NCBI RefSeq assembly: GCF_964204865.1
Contig: NC_135254.1
Location: forward strand, 4,717,001-4,781,000
DNA length: 64,000 nt
Direction of reading: 5' to 3'
DNA from: Styela clava
Lineage: Eukaryota; Chordata; Ascidiacea; Stolidobranchia; Styelidae
This document shows positions 10,917 to 22,900 of the stretch, piece by piece. Position 1 is the first letter of the stretch; each line of letters begins with the position of its first letter. The notes beneath the pieces were generated by a model. That model was not told the DNA's origin and made no database searches. It was given only the letters and a program-made list of their open reading frames with translations. The translations under genes were made by a program, and so were the position numbers.

Positions 10917-13900
10917 CTATCTCACCGGTATTGAATCCTCATACTCAAATCCTTTTGCCTCCAATGCTTCTTTCAGTTTCATTGTATGATTTGGATCTGG
11001 ATATCCATTGCTGAAATAAAAAAGAATTCATGAACTCTGTTTGAGCCTGTTCCTAGAAAAATAATGGAAATTTGGTAAGTTTTCTGTTTAACAATAACAG
11101 ATCCTGCCCGGAGAGTATTGAAAAACAGAATTGGGTTCTAGCAATAAAAAAATTTCGGCGCTCCTGAAGCATGTGAACCAAGATGGTGGACACTGGAACG
11201 TGGTATGCGTACCAGGTTTGGGTGAGACCGTAATTTTATTGCAATTTACCTTATTTTAGTTCTATTACGAGTTCGGGGACTAGCCAAGTGACTCTGAAAT
11301 TATAGACTAACCCCAACCTGTTACACATACTATGTTCCTGTGTCCGCCATCTTGGTTCACATACTTTAGGAAGTACCAAGATTTCGTCCGAGCAATCAAA
11401 AAAAAGTCACGATGGGTACAAACTAGGGTTCGACAAACATTTAACTTTACCATAAGAGGCCATTTTAGTTTCTGTTGAAAAATTTGAGAAAACTTAATGT
11501 ATGTCAGAAATTTCGACTTTTGCTTCAAAATTAAAACTTCTAAAATTAAAAAAATGATTAAGAAAATACGACTCTAGTTTTGAACTAGAAAATACGACTC
11601 TAGTATTGAAATCGATACCAAAAAAATGTCAAAATTAACTTCGCTCTCTGCTCCCGTCACAGGTTATTACAATTTCAGAGAAAATGAAAATCATGCTGAC
11701 TCATAAATTCATAGCAAATAATCTTCTGTACACGATGACCAGGCAGTTTTATTAACATAGTTGGTCAGAGTGAATTATAAGAAATCATTGATTTGATAAG
11801 TCTGTCAGAACTGCTTGTCTGGAGCCTTGCTCAGGGTGAAGTATAACAATACCATTGGTACCAATACCATAATTTAGATATCCAATCTATTCTATATATA
11901 CAAGTCGTAGTCTTAATGGTTGAGTGGTTGTTTGGGATCTTTGGATCAGACCCTGGTAGTTTAAGAACATTAAGTGCCTTTAAATGAAGTAAATCATCTT
12001 CATATAAAGATAGATGCGTTCAGTTTTCTTCTGAGCAAAGACAAGAAAAAAACGACTGGATAAAACATACTAATTTTTTGAAAGCTATTTTATCCAATAT
12101 GCCTTTTATGCTTTGCAAATCGTGAAAAATTAAATTCCAATATTCTTATTGGTGAAATTTATTCCCTATAATTTTATTTAGCTGTTAAAATTAGACTCCC
12201 AAAAGAACTGTGATGTAGTGCAAAACGAAGGGATAACAAAATTTTAAAATCAGTTTTATTCCTTCCTATTTCCTAACATTTTAGGAAGTAAATACCCATC
12301 AAACATAAAACACACAAGGTACTTACTTTTCTGGTCCTCCAGTTCTATTAGTCTTATGAGAAAACTCATTGTTCCAAACAATTTTTCCTCTTCTGTCACC
12401 AACTTCCTGAATCATGAAAATCAATCCTGCATCGAATGCTTGATAGAGTAAGTTGTAACATATCCATCCATCATCAGTATCTGGCAAATATTCAGTGAAT
12501 TCTTGAGCTTCATATGAAACCCCCTGAGGAAAAAACAAAACTAATCATCTCTCATACCTGGGGGTTTGTTAAACTGATATAAATATCAGAATATCTATGA
12601 AAGTTTAGCAAGAGTTAAAAATTTTCTAACAAAATACTTGGTGTTTCTAATAGATTAATTCAACTTGACAACCCAACAACTTAACTGAACATTGAAATCA
12701 GAAATTATAAGGAGGCCCGCTAAATATTTAGCTTGTCGTGATTTTACTCAAGTTTCAACAAGCATGATCTATATATGGCTATGTTATGATTTTACTGCAC
12801 AAATGGCTTCTATATTCGAACTTTTTCTCAATAACAAACCTTTCAAAGCTTTGATTTCCATTAGAACTGAATTCAATCAGCATACCAGTTTAAATTAATT
12901 ATAGATGGACAAAGAATGAACCAGAGTCAACCCATATAAGCATTATACAAAATACTGCCTGATTCTGTATATTTCTATGAGAAGCAATAACTAATGTGAG
13001 TGAATGCAAACATTTAGCAATACTTTTTTCAAGCTTCTGGACTGTGCAACGGCCTAACGCAGTGGTTACCAAAGGGTGTACCTCGGTGCACTAGTGTTAC
13101 GCAACAATAGAGATGGACACTGCTTGCTGCAATTTCCCGAGCTGCAGTTTATTTATCTGTTGAGTTTGTTTAAAGTTTCAAAATAAAATCAGGCAGAGAA
13201 AAGTTGACATTAGGCATATATGTTTACAAACATAAAGTACACATTAATGATCACAATATTGAATTTTATCCAAATCTTTTTTCATTAGTGCACCATGCCA
13301 CCGTTAGCAGTTTTTTTCCTAATAATTCAGCGCCGCACAAACAAAAACGAATATAATAATATCTCCTTAAATAGCTCTGTCTAAATAGCTCAAATTTCAT
13401 TAAATATAAGATATGACAGAAATAACGTTTTATCCTGGGGAGAGAAAAGCCGATAAGAGACGTAATCAAGTGGCGAACCACAGCCTCTCATCCGGTTACC
13501 AGTCTATAACACGTAAGAGATTGTTTAGCCAGTTATTCGTTTTCGGAAGCATGGACTTGATGGTGGAGGAGGCTGTAACAGACCAGTGATTACGTGAATC
13601 AGCCTACTAAATATTTGTGACTGCTTGTATAGGGCCTTGTTCAGAGCAAAAGGCATGAATAAGCATCGCATAAAAAAGTAACATGACAGTACTATTATAA
13701 GGGATGTCTTTGCCATTATATCAAAATCACCATATTTGGAGCATTTATGAAATCAAAGGGTATGACAGAAATTTTTCTATTTTCCATCCGTGTTTTTGTT
13801 TACATCATGTTGTATTTAGTAAATTTTAACATATATAATATAATGATTTTGCTTCTGAATTGACAACAAGATATATATTTGTGACCCCTCAATCAATCGA

Positions 13901-16900
13901 TCCAAGAAATTCACAATAACAATAATTGTACCGAAGAATTCTAGGCAAACTATCAGGTTGTGGGCATCCCTAAATATTACTTTTACCAAATTGTGATTTT
14001 CCATTTATTACACTGGTATTTGTTTCAGGAAATATATTTTAATTGATCGATGTTCAAATTTACTAATGTGCAATGAGGATTGATATTAAGAACAAAAACC
14101 TTATTGATTAGGAATCTTGATTCCAGTAAATCTATAATTTATTTTCCAACCAACAATTAAATTTGTTTCATAACTCACCTTCAGACTTCCAGCAGGAAAT
14201 GAGTAGACGATGACAAGAGTCTCCTTTCCTTCATATCCTGGCAGTGATTCTTGCAACCAAACCCATGACATCCTCCCTCCAGATGGTTGTTGGTTGATGA
14301 TTTTTAGACCAGAAGTAGTTTGACTTGGAGACTGAGATTCTGCACCTGGATAAATAAAACCAAAACTAAATGATAAAAATAATGTTTGTTCTTATTTAAG
14401 CAATAATGCTTGTGATTGAGGGGTTCAATGATATTCAAAAGGTACTATGATATGTGAAAATTCGAATTATAATTTAAAAGAATGAAAATTATGGTTCCTA
14501 GATGTAATTAAGCTATTGTGTGGTTATTTGAGTTTTGTGCAATACCATGGTCTAGTGCAGGGTTTCCCAAACCAGGGATCGCGACCCCAAATTGGGTCTG
14601 AGTGATGAGTAGGTAGGATCGCAAACAGGTCATGGGGTCCGCGGGGTCGCTGAGGTATGGTAGAGGATGTACAAAAACATCTAAGATTCGACAAACCATG
14701 TTGAATTTAGCAGTTTGTACCATGGCTTACTGTAAAACAGGCCCATAGGCATCGTTCTATGCTCATGCTATAAACATAGCACATTTTCTCTCATCTCGAT
14801 TTACCTTGGTCAAGCCAAATCCAACGTAACTGTCGTGCCATTATCGTATTTTGAGCATTGGGAATTTACAAATGGGTTTTGCGTCTATAATATGATAGTG
14901 ACGGTTATCTCGCAGTCTAGTGAAACTGCCCGTTTACAGGTTAGACGGCCTATGCATCAGACAAAATATTATAAAATTCACTGTCATCGATAAACATGAG
15001 TATTTGGCTGGTTAATATACCTATAATATTGAAAGCCTAAATGTGGAGTGCATTAAAAAAACAGTGCAACTGCACTTGATTTAGAACAATGATGGGCAAA
15101 TTACAGCCCGTAGGCCAGATCTGACCCGAAGAAGTGTTTCATCTGGCACAAATCAGCACAGCAGCTTCTACGTGGGCGTATCCAGGACTTTTAAAAAGGG
15201 GGGTTCCAAAAAATCGGGATAAAAAATTCCCATGCAACGACTCTAAAACAAGTGCTGTGATTGCGACACTCTTTAAAATAGAATTTTTCAGTGGATTATG
15301 ATTTTTCTGTTGCGCAAAATATTCAATCTGTGGCTGATACGGGCATTTAAAATGTCTTGCCATTATTTTGATTATGTTCATCGTGTCGACTAAGGTAAAA
15401 TAAAAGCACTACTACTCTAAAATACTACGGTAACCTACGGACATGAAATACGCGATAAACTATTGACCGGATTATAAATAAATTGGATTCAGATTTTTGC
15501 GACCTTGGAATTTGTCACTATTCATTTGGCACTTAAGATTATTTTTGAAATATCATCGTTGGAAAAATTCCAGGGTCTTCATGTTTTTGGGAAATTCATA
15601 TTTCCCGACAAACGATAAAAGGCAACCCAACATAACGTGTGCCGTCAATTTTGCGATTTACACAATCAAAGCATTTTTAATCTGTTGCGTGCCTCCTAAA
15701 ACAAAACCTATGGTGTTTTCCTCTGTTTTATTTTTTAATATTTTACATTGTCACTTTTCAATCCATGAAGTTTGATTGTGGATTCAGTTTCTTAATATCA
15801 AAACGCAGTCACGACAGCCCGCAATTACCAATAACAATTTAGAAATCCAGAAAACCTTTACTTCAGTTTTAAGCTTTCCGATCTCAATTTCTATTTTCGT
15901 CTTTTCTATTTGCATTCGCTTCATTACCTCTCTATGCTCTTTTCGCATTCTTTCCGACTCTTTTCTGACTTAAACATTTTCTTCTTCTGGAATTATTAAC
16001 CCTACCCAACCGGTCAGTCTGGTGCCAGTTTAAATGCGTTATTTTTTTGTCAACCATCAGACCCTAAAGCTTCTCTCAAGGCTTTTAAATAGCGTGTGCT
16101 AGAGTTCTATTCAGCAATATATGTAAAACGCACTCCTCTAAAAAAAAATTTTTGTATGCCAAAATTTTTATTGAACTTGCGAGATTTTGTGTTTAGTAGA
16201 GGGTTAATAATTATTCCTAATTAATTAATTTTTATTTCAACGTTTTCTTTCGTTATTTTCCAACAGAACAACACCAAAACCACTATTATAGCAAGAATGG
16301 TTACTCCAAAATTCACGATTGTATTTACAGAATTTTCAAGTTCAAGGCTTCAATTAACAATTTTGATGACGTCACACCTCTAATTATTATTGCACACGCC
16401 ATGCGAAAAATGTTACTTTTTCAGACGAAAATGCACGTAGAAAGACGTAAACATTCTAATGCGCGTCGTTACACATGAAAATTACCATTAATTTTACGTT
16501 TTTTTCACGTTTAAAAAATCTCGATACCTCTGCCAAGTATGGTGCAGTCGAAATCATATTTATCAAAACATCACAGCGCCAGGGATGATATGTATGACTG
16601 AAAATACATGCTAAACCAATAATAAGTCCTCATAAAGGAGTTAATGTTATTGATTTCCTGTCTGAGTCGCGTCAACAATTTCACACATCTGACTGGCGAT
16701 TTTGAAATCGACGCTATTTATACGATTCGCACTTTACGTCACGGCTGGAGTCTCTTTTTCGTGAAATATACGACTACTACTACTATAGAACATTGACTGT
16801 AAAATACTATTAATACCTTTTAGAGTTGGACTGGGCATGAATAATACTGAGTATATGCTATCGGGCTGTGTTGATAGAGAAGAATTGGCCAACACACAAA

Positions 16901-19900
16901 AATCGAGTTTGAAACAAGTTTACAAATTGAATGTTTCAAAACTAAATTAAAAAAAAAAACTAAATTTGAAAGCCCGTCACAGTAAACCTAAGCTTGATTC
17001 ACATATTTCATCAGAAAAAGTAAGGTGGCGTATATAAAAAAACTGCAATTTCAGGTGACATAGTACTTTTGGTGGCAAAATCAACACAAAAACTGAAAGA
17101 AACCCAAAACAATCAAATAGCTGCTTAAATTTACCCTTGGTTTTCCCTTTAAGCCTTTCTATCTCTTTCTCCATTTTCCACTTTTCTTGTTCATATTTTA
17201 ATTCCATCTGCTTCATTCTTTCTTCAAACGCTTCTCTGACTTTTACAACTTCCTTCTTTGGAGCGCTTCGTACTACAGAACCTAAAAGTATTGATTTTTC
17301 AATTTAGACAGGGAAATAAAAAACCACAGAGCAAAATTAATTGATAAAACGAACCAAAATGTTCCCGAATGTCATTCATATAAAGCAAACATCTTGGGTA
17401 TTATCACAATATGTCAGGTATGATTTAAGCTAGGCTTTGGGGAAAATATGAAATCTAGACTTTATTAAATAATAATTTTATATAAAAGTCTTGCAATAAA
17501 CTTTGTTTCTGACTGAGTTCCAAATTTGCTACCAAGGTGAATTTATACTTTATTCAATCAATTGTCCAATTTTTTGATTGAAGAAATATTCAATATTTCG
17601 ATATTAAAAAGGATAGAATGTAGCAAAAAAAAAGTTTGTTTTTATTTGAGGAAAAATGCTTGTGATTGAGGGTTCAATGATATTTAAAAGGTACCATGAT
17701 ATATATAAAAAAAATTATAAATTAAAAGAATGAAAATTATGGTACCTAGGTAATTAGGCTATGGTCTTGATATTTAAGTTTTGGGCAATGCCATAGTCTA
17801 GTGCAGTGGTTCTTAAACTAGAGGGTGCAAGAAGCTCTCAGGGGGGCGCAAGAGGTCACAAGCCCATTTGAAATCAGCATTAAGTCGCAATGCAATCAGT
17901 GTGGTTATTGGGCAGTTTTAGTCGTATTCCAAAAATTAGTTGTAAGTAAATCAAATAACATGCAATAATAATAAAATGATACAACAAACGCTGCGATAGA
18001 CTCACCTAAAATTAGCTATTTAACACCTGTAAGCGGCACACAGTTAAATGTTTTGAATAAAAATAATAGTTTTGCTGATGTGAGCCAGTTTGAGAAAATA
18101 TATTAAAGCGCATAAAACACATTTTAAATAAAATTCAGCTTGTATTTACGAAGTATTGCAAAATGACCAGTATGTATGTATGTATGATGACGATTATCTC
18201 AAGTATGGCTTTATTCATACGACAGTGAACGATGAGGTTATACTCCAATGCGTTTTTATGCCTATAAGCAATTAAGTTATGAGACCAACTCGCTTACAGC
18301 ACCAACCTTAAACAAAGTAACCTGCCAATTACAAAGGCATTTGAGTTTTTTCAAAGCAAAATGGGAGCGCAAAGTTTGTAAGATTTGGGGTGGCGCGAAA
18401 GATTTCAAGAAACCACACTTGGGACATTTTCATTGCTTGGCCAATTTAATTGGTCAATATCTTTATGTCGATGTAATAATGTGTCGTAAAATGGTGCAAA
18501 ATGACCCCTTTCTTTCAATGTCACTACTCACTAGACTACGGGTGGCGAAATAGGATAAGCATGCGTGACCATATGCGTTGAAAATGTTCATTTGTGTTGA
18601 CGTTTCTGCGATCATTGATTTCCTTGTTTAGTGTCGTAACAATGACCAATCAGCAAAAAGTCAACAATGATGTTACAATCGCGGTCGGCCAGACAGATGT
18701 TCGAGCATGGCTGGAAATGTTTTCGTGGTTTTGTGTAGCCTGTTTGACTGCTTTTAGTTGTGCTTCCAAAAATACCTCTATAATAGGGTTACCATATTTT
18801 TGTGACTTCAAAGCGGGACGCCTCGAAAGACAACGACCCCATGGCTGTGATTTTATAACTTCACATTTTCCGATTTTACTACATAGGCCTACATTCCTAC
18901 ATTTAAAGCTGTCTCGGCTGTCTTTATCGACAATATTGTTATCAAAATTTCATGCGCATGTTCTGTCAAAATATCGGGTTCAGTTCGAAAATTAGGAAGG
19001 AATTGACGTTAATGATACCAGTACAAATAATTCGAATTTAGACTAATTAGTATTGGTTTTACATGCGATACGGCTGTCATCAATTGGAATCAGCGGGAAA
19101 CGAACGCATTCACCTCCAGTAAGTAGGCTAGCGCTGCGCTACACAGAAACAACACCAATGAGGACATGTTTGTGTATTATGCTGGAAAAGCGGGACTTTT
19201 GTCTGACTTATCGGGAGGGCGGGACAAAACGCTGAAAAGCGGGGCGTATGGTAAGCCTATGTATATCGGATATCTTAATTTTCATTATGTTTTTCAATGA
19301 CCTGTAGTTAAGTTGCAATAATTAATAAAAGTTGATACCGCAAACTCTGTGATGACCTACCTTAGGCTATAAGCATCTGTAAGCGGCTTTTAGTTTTGAA
19401 TAAAATTGACAATTTTGACCATGTGATCTATATCTTTTCTTTGTGCTGAAAACGTACACATATTTATTTGCACTTCCACATTTTGTATACTGTTTGTAAC
19501 CTAATCAGAAAGTATTGGCTTTGAATCTTTGAGAAGTTAAGCAAGCCAAGAAGTCTGCAATCGTTTTATATTTTAAGAAACAATAGATTGATTTTTGAAT
19601 AGCTCAATAGTGATATTACGAAGTAGTTAAACAATTGAGTGAGATTTTATGTTTGTTACGTAATCATTTATTGCGTTTAGTTTAGATTTTGTTAAAATTA
19701 AGTGGTATTGCAAAATGAGCGGAAAAAAGAGAAAGTATAATAACGATTATCTTAGGTATGGCTTTATATGTACGACAGCGAAGGGCGAGGTTGTACCGCA
19801 ATGCATTTTGTGCTTTGAAAATCTGAGCAATGACGCTATGAGACCAACTCGCTTACAGCGCCATTTCATAACAAAGCACCCTGCCCATCAGGAAAAGCCT

Positions 19901-22900
19901 TTAGCTTTTTTTCAAAGCAAAAAGGATTCTTTGAAAAGAATGAGGAGTTGTAGTATAAATTCATTTTGTCAGTCGCCTTCTGCAGATGTAGTTGAAGCTT
20001 CCTTTGAAATTGCTCTTATGATTGCGAAGCAGAAAAAACCACACAAAATAGGGGAGACACTGATAAAACCAAGTATTTTGAAAGCCGCGAGTCTTGTTTT
20101 GGGAGAGGCAAGCAGTAAGAAGCTTGCAAAGATTTCTCTTTCGGATTCTACAATTAAAACAAGAAATGATGAGATCGCAAACGATATTGAACTTCAGGTT
20201 ATCGAAAAATAAAGGTGTCGCCTTTTTTCGCCATCCAATGTGACGAAACTACTGAATTCGGGGATGGCCAATACTGAATAATTCACTATTTCGAATACAT
20301 TCGAAATTAATTTTTTCGAATATGAAATTTCGAATATTTCGAAAATAAATTCAAGCTTATCTCATTGTATGGCGGTATTAGCATAGAATAAACTAATCAA
20401 ATAATTGACTACGGTTTCATTCGTGCTTACATAGCGAAGCTGGAATTATGGTATCGCCGAGCTCAACAAGGAAACGCGGTGAAAAAAAATCAAGCTGGAC
20501 GGCGATTTCAAGAGCGATATTGTGTCCCACCTTCGTCTTTTAAAAGAAGAATTTGAACACTATTTTCCAGATTTAAATGACACAGAACTTCCAGAATGGA
20601 GACTGACAAGAGATCCATTTCGTCTTGATGAAGACATTCTTCCTAGCGACTTGCAAGAAGAATTTTTGGATATGAAATTTGATTCATCTGCAAAAGACGA
20701 CTTTGAAGCCATGCAGCTAACCGATTTCTGGGCAGAATATGTACACATATAAAAGAGAGTAGGTAGCGTAGCAATACGCACTCTTCTTCCGTTTTCACCT
20801 TTGTGAAAGCAGGTTTTCTAATCTGGTGAATATAAAGACAAAACAAAGGAACAAACTACAATGTGAATCAGATATGCGATGTGCGTTATCTGCTACAGTT
20901 CCTCGAATCAAATTACTAGTTTCGCAAAAACAGATTCACCCCTCTCATTGACGTTATTTGTGAATAAAATCTTGTTTCGTTGAATTCATTTTTGTACCTC
21001 AATTTATGGGGGCGCGAAATTTATACGATTTTTCAAAGGGGGGCGCGGCTCAAAAAGTTTAAGAACCCCTGGTCTAGTGGTTAAAGAGCTAGATTTAACT
21101 GTAGGATGACATGACAGATTACACATCATAGGTTCAAACCCTGTGTCATGTCAAAGTGTGTAAAAGATTGGGTAGGCAATGCCTTACAAGGGAAAATCTG
21201 GTCTTTAAAATAAAGTGCCGTTTTACATAACAAAAGATATCAGTGGCTGCAAGTATATGGCCTTGTTTGTAAATTAATGTTTTATAAAAATATTTAATGT
21301 GTCAAATGTCTGAGGTTATGAAGTAAAAAAACACCACTGACTTCAAATGTGCCAGGATGTGTTTATCCAATACCAAAGGCCTGGGTCAAAGACATGCTAA
21401 AAATATTATAGAATTTATAATGCATTCATACATGCGACTGACTATTGGAAAGCCTGGGCTTGAAATTTAGTTTCGTTTGCACCTCTTAATGCACTTCAAT
21501 ACAAATAGTTTTTCAATATTTCCATATTTTTCGATTAATTAGCCACTGTTGCGTATACTCTGGGCCAATTGTTAGCCAAATGAGAGTTTTATGAAAGATA
21601 TTCCAGATTCACATTGTAAGACGGCTGTTTCATAAAAAATGACAGGGAAAGTGCGTCATCTTTGTTTTTCAGTATTTATAGTATAATAAACCTTTATGAT
21701 AAATCTTTATTTTTATTACCATTAGCTGGTCTGGAACTGGCAGTGCCATAACCAGATGCCCCTCCAATGACAGAAGACCCTCCCCCATCATCCTTTGAAA
21801 CTGGTAGAGTCAAAGGTTGCTCTGCCTTCGGCTTTTCTTCAGCTTTTAAAGATGCTCGTGAAAATATTTCATCGATAAGCAAATCATTGCATTTATCTGA
21901 TTTTTTCACTAAGGGTTCAATTCGAACTGTCTCTTTTAGGAATTCGAGAGATAAATCTCCAAGTTTCAGCAAGCTAAATAGATCTTGGAAGATTTTTCTT
22001 CTGTTTTTGACATCATGTTTCACCCATTTCATCATCCCCTCATATTTGATAGCTTCAGAAGAATACTTTGTTTCTGAATATTTGAAAAGTCTCAGTATGT
22101 CATCCTTGCTGATATCAAGAAATTCCTTTTTCTTGCTAATTTGTTCAAAATTTGTCTCCAAGAATAGAATAATGGAATCTTTTACTGTCCTTTGTTTAGG
22201 AGTTTGATTGGTTTCCGAGAGATTCTTCAAGATAAAGCAGTTGTCAATATCAAGGTTTGTCTCAAGTTTTTTGACATCAGAAAACAATGCAGTGATTACG
22301 GATTTCTCAGCTGTTTTATTGTTCTTAACAATGGGTTCTTTGAGGACAGTTTCCAGAAGAAATTTGAAGGGAAATTGCTCGATCTTGAAGAGTTCAGAAA
22401 CATCTACATTATCTTTTCCTTTTGCCCATGTTACCACAGCTTTCCATAATGTTTGGTAAGTCTGGTTACTTATGTAATGCAAGAGATCTGATTTGGTGAT
22501 GAATGGAAACATCTCGGAAGAAATAACAGATTCGAAATTATCAATCACGACCTGTACGGCTTGTTGTTTTATATCAAGACGATCGTACATTTGGGCCAAG
22601 TTGATTACAGAAAGACAATTTATTGGAGAAATGTTAATTTCCAAGAATTGAAAACAAAGATTCGTTAATTCCTCCATTTGTAAAAGATTGGAAGCATGCA
22701 GGATATGCTGAATGTTTTCTAATTTCAAATCTGCCTTTCCTTTATACATGAACTCTACACATTGTGCGATCCCATTCTGATTGACATCCTTCATATTAAC
22801 GTGACCATCATGAACTTCCTTCAAGTTGCTTGAAAACATGGCTTCAAAGTATTCTGAAGAGGCTGCCAAGACAGTACGATGCACTCGGAATGATTTTTCA

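Larger units (their letters stand above)
17804..21071 (+). mobile_element. hAT transposon, 3268 bp, internally deleted
   Basis: Termini CAGTGGTTCTTAAACT and AGTTTAAGAACCCCTG are inverted, each next to a GGGGGGCGC motif. A perfect 8-bp duplication GTCTAGTG flanks it (17796-17803 and 21072-21079). It sits in the intron of gene A between the coiled-coil and BTB exons, antisense to the gene, and inside the A-box region of a family 1 SINE. It carries a BED-finger transposase fragment, a C-terminal fragment, an internal duplicate of the BED region and a nested MITE, so it cannot encode an intact transposase. Confidence 0.9.

Noticed and set aside
15497..15973. Two adjacent plus-strand frames (92 and 65 codons)
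   Set aside because: No domain; the second is antisense to the decayed coiled-coil exon, and the region is repeat debris.
14558..17803. A complete hAT element between the two GTCTAGTG sites
   Set aside because: The second site is the duplicated left flank of another hAT, not a right terminus; no inverted CTG end matching the 14558 terminus was found.
21072..21200. A functional tRNA gene at the A-box/B-box signals
   Set aside because: No cloverleaf stems can be drawn, and the same unit recurs with a conserved non-tRNA body and tail, so it is a SINE.
21767..22459. Plus-strand frames of 83-146 codons opposite the BTB exon
   Set aside because: Antisense shadows of the well-supported minus-strand BTB-BACK exon; the same shadows appear opposite copy B at 39934-40500.
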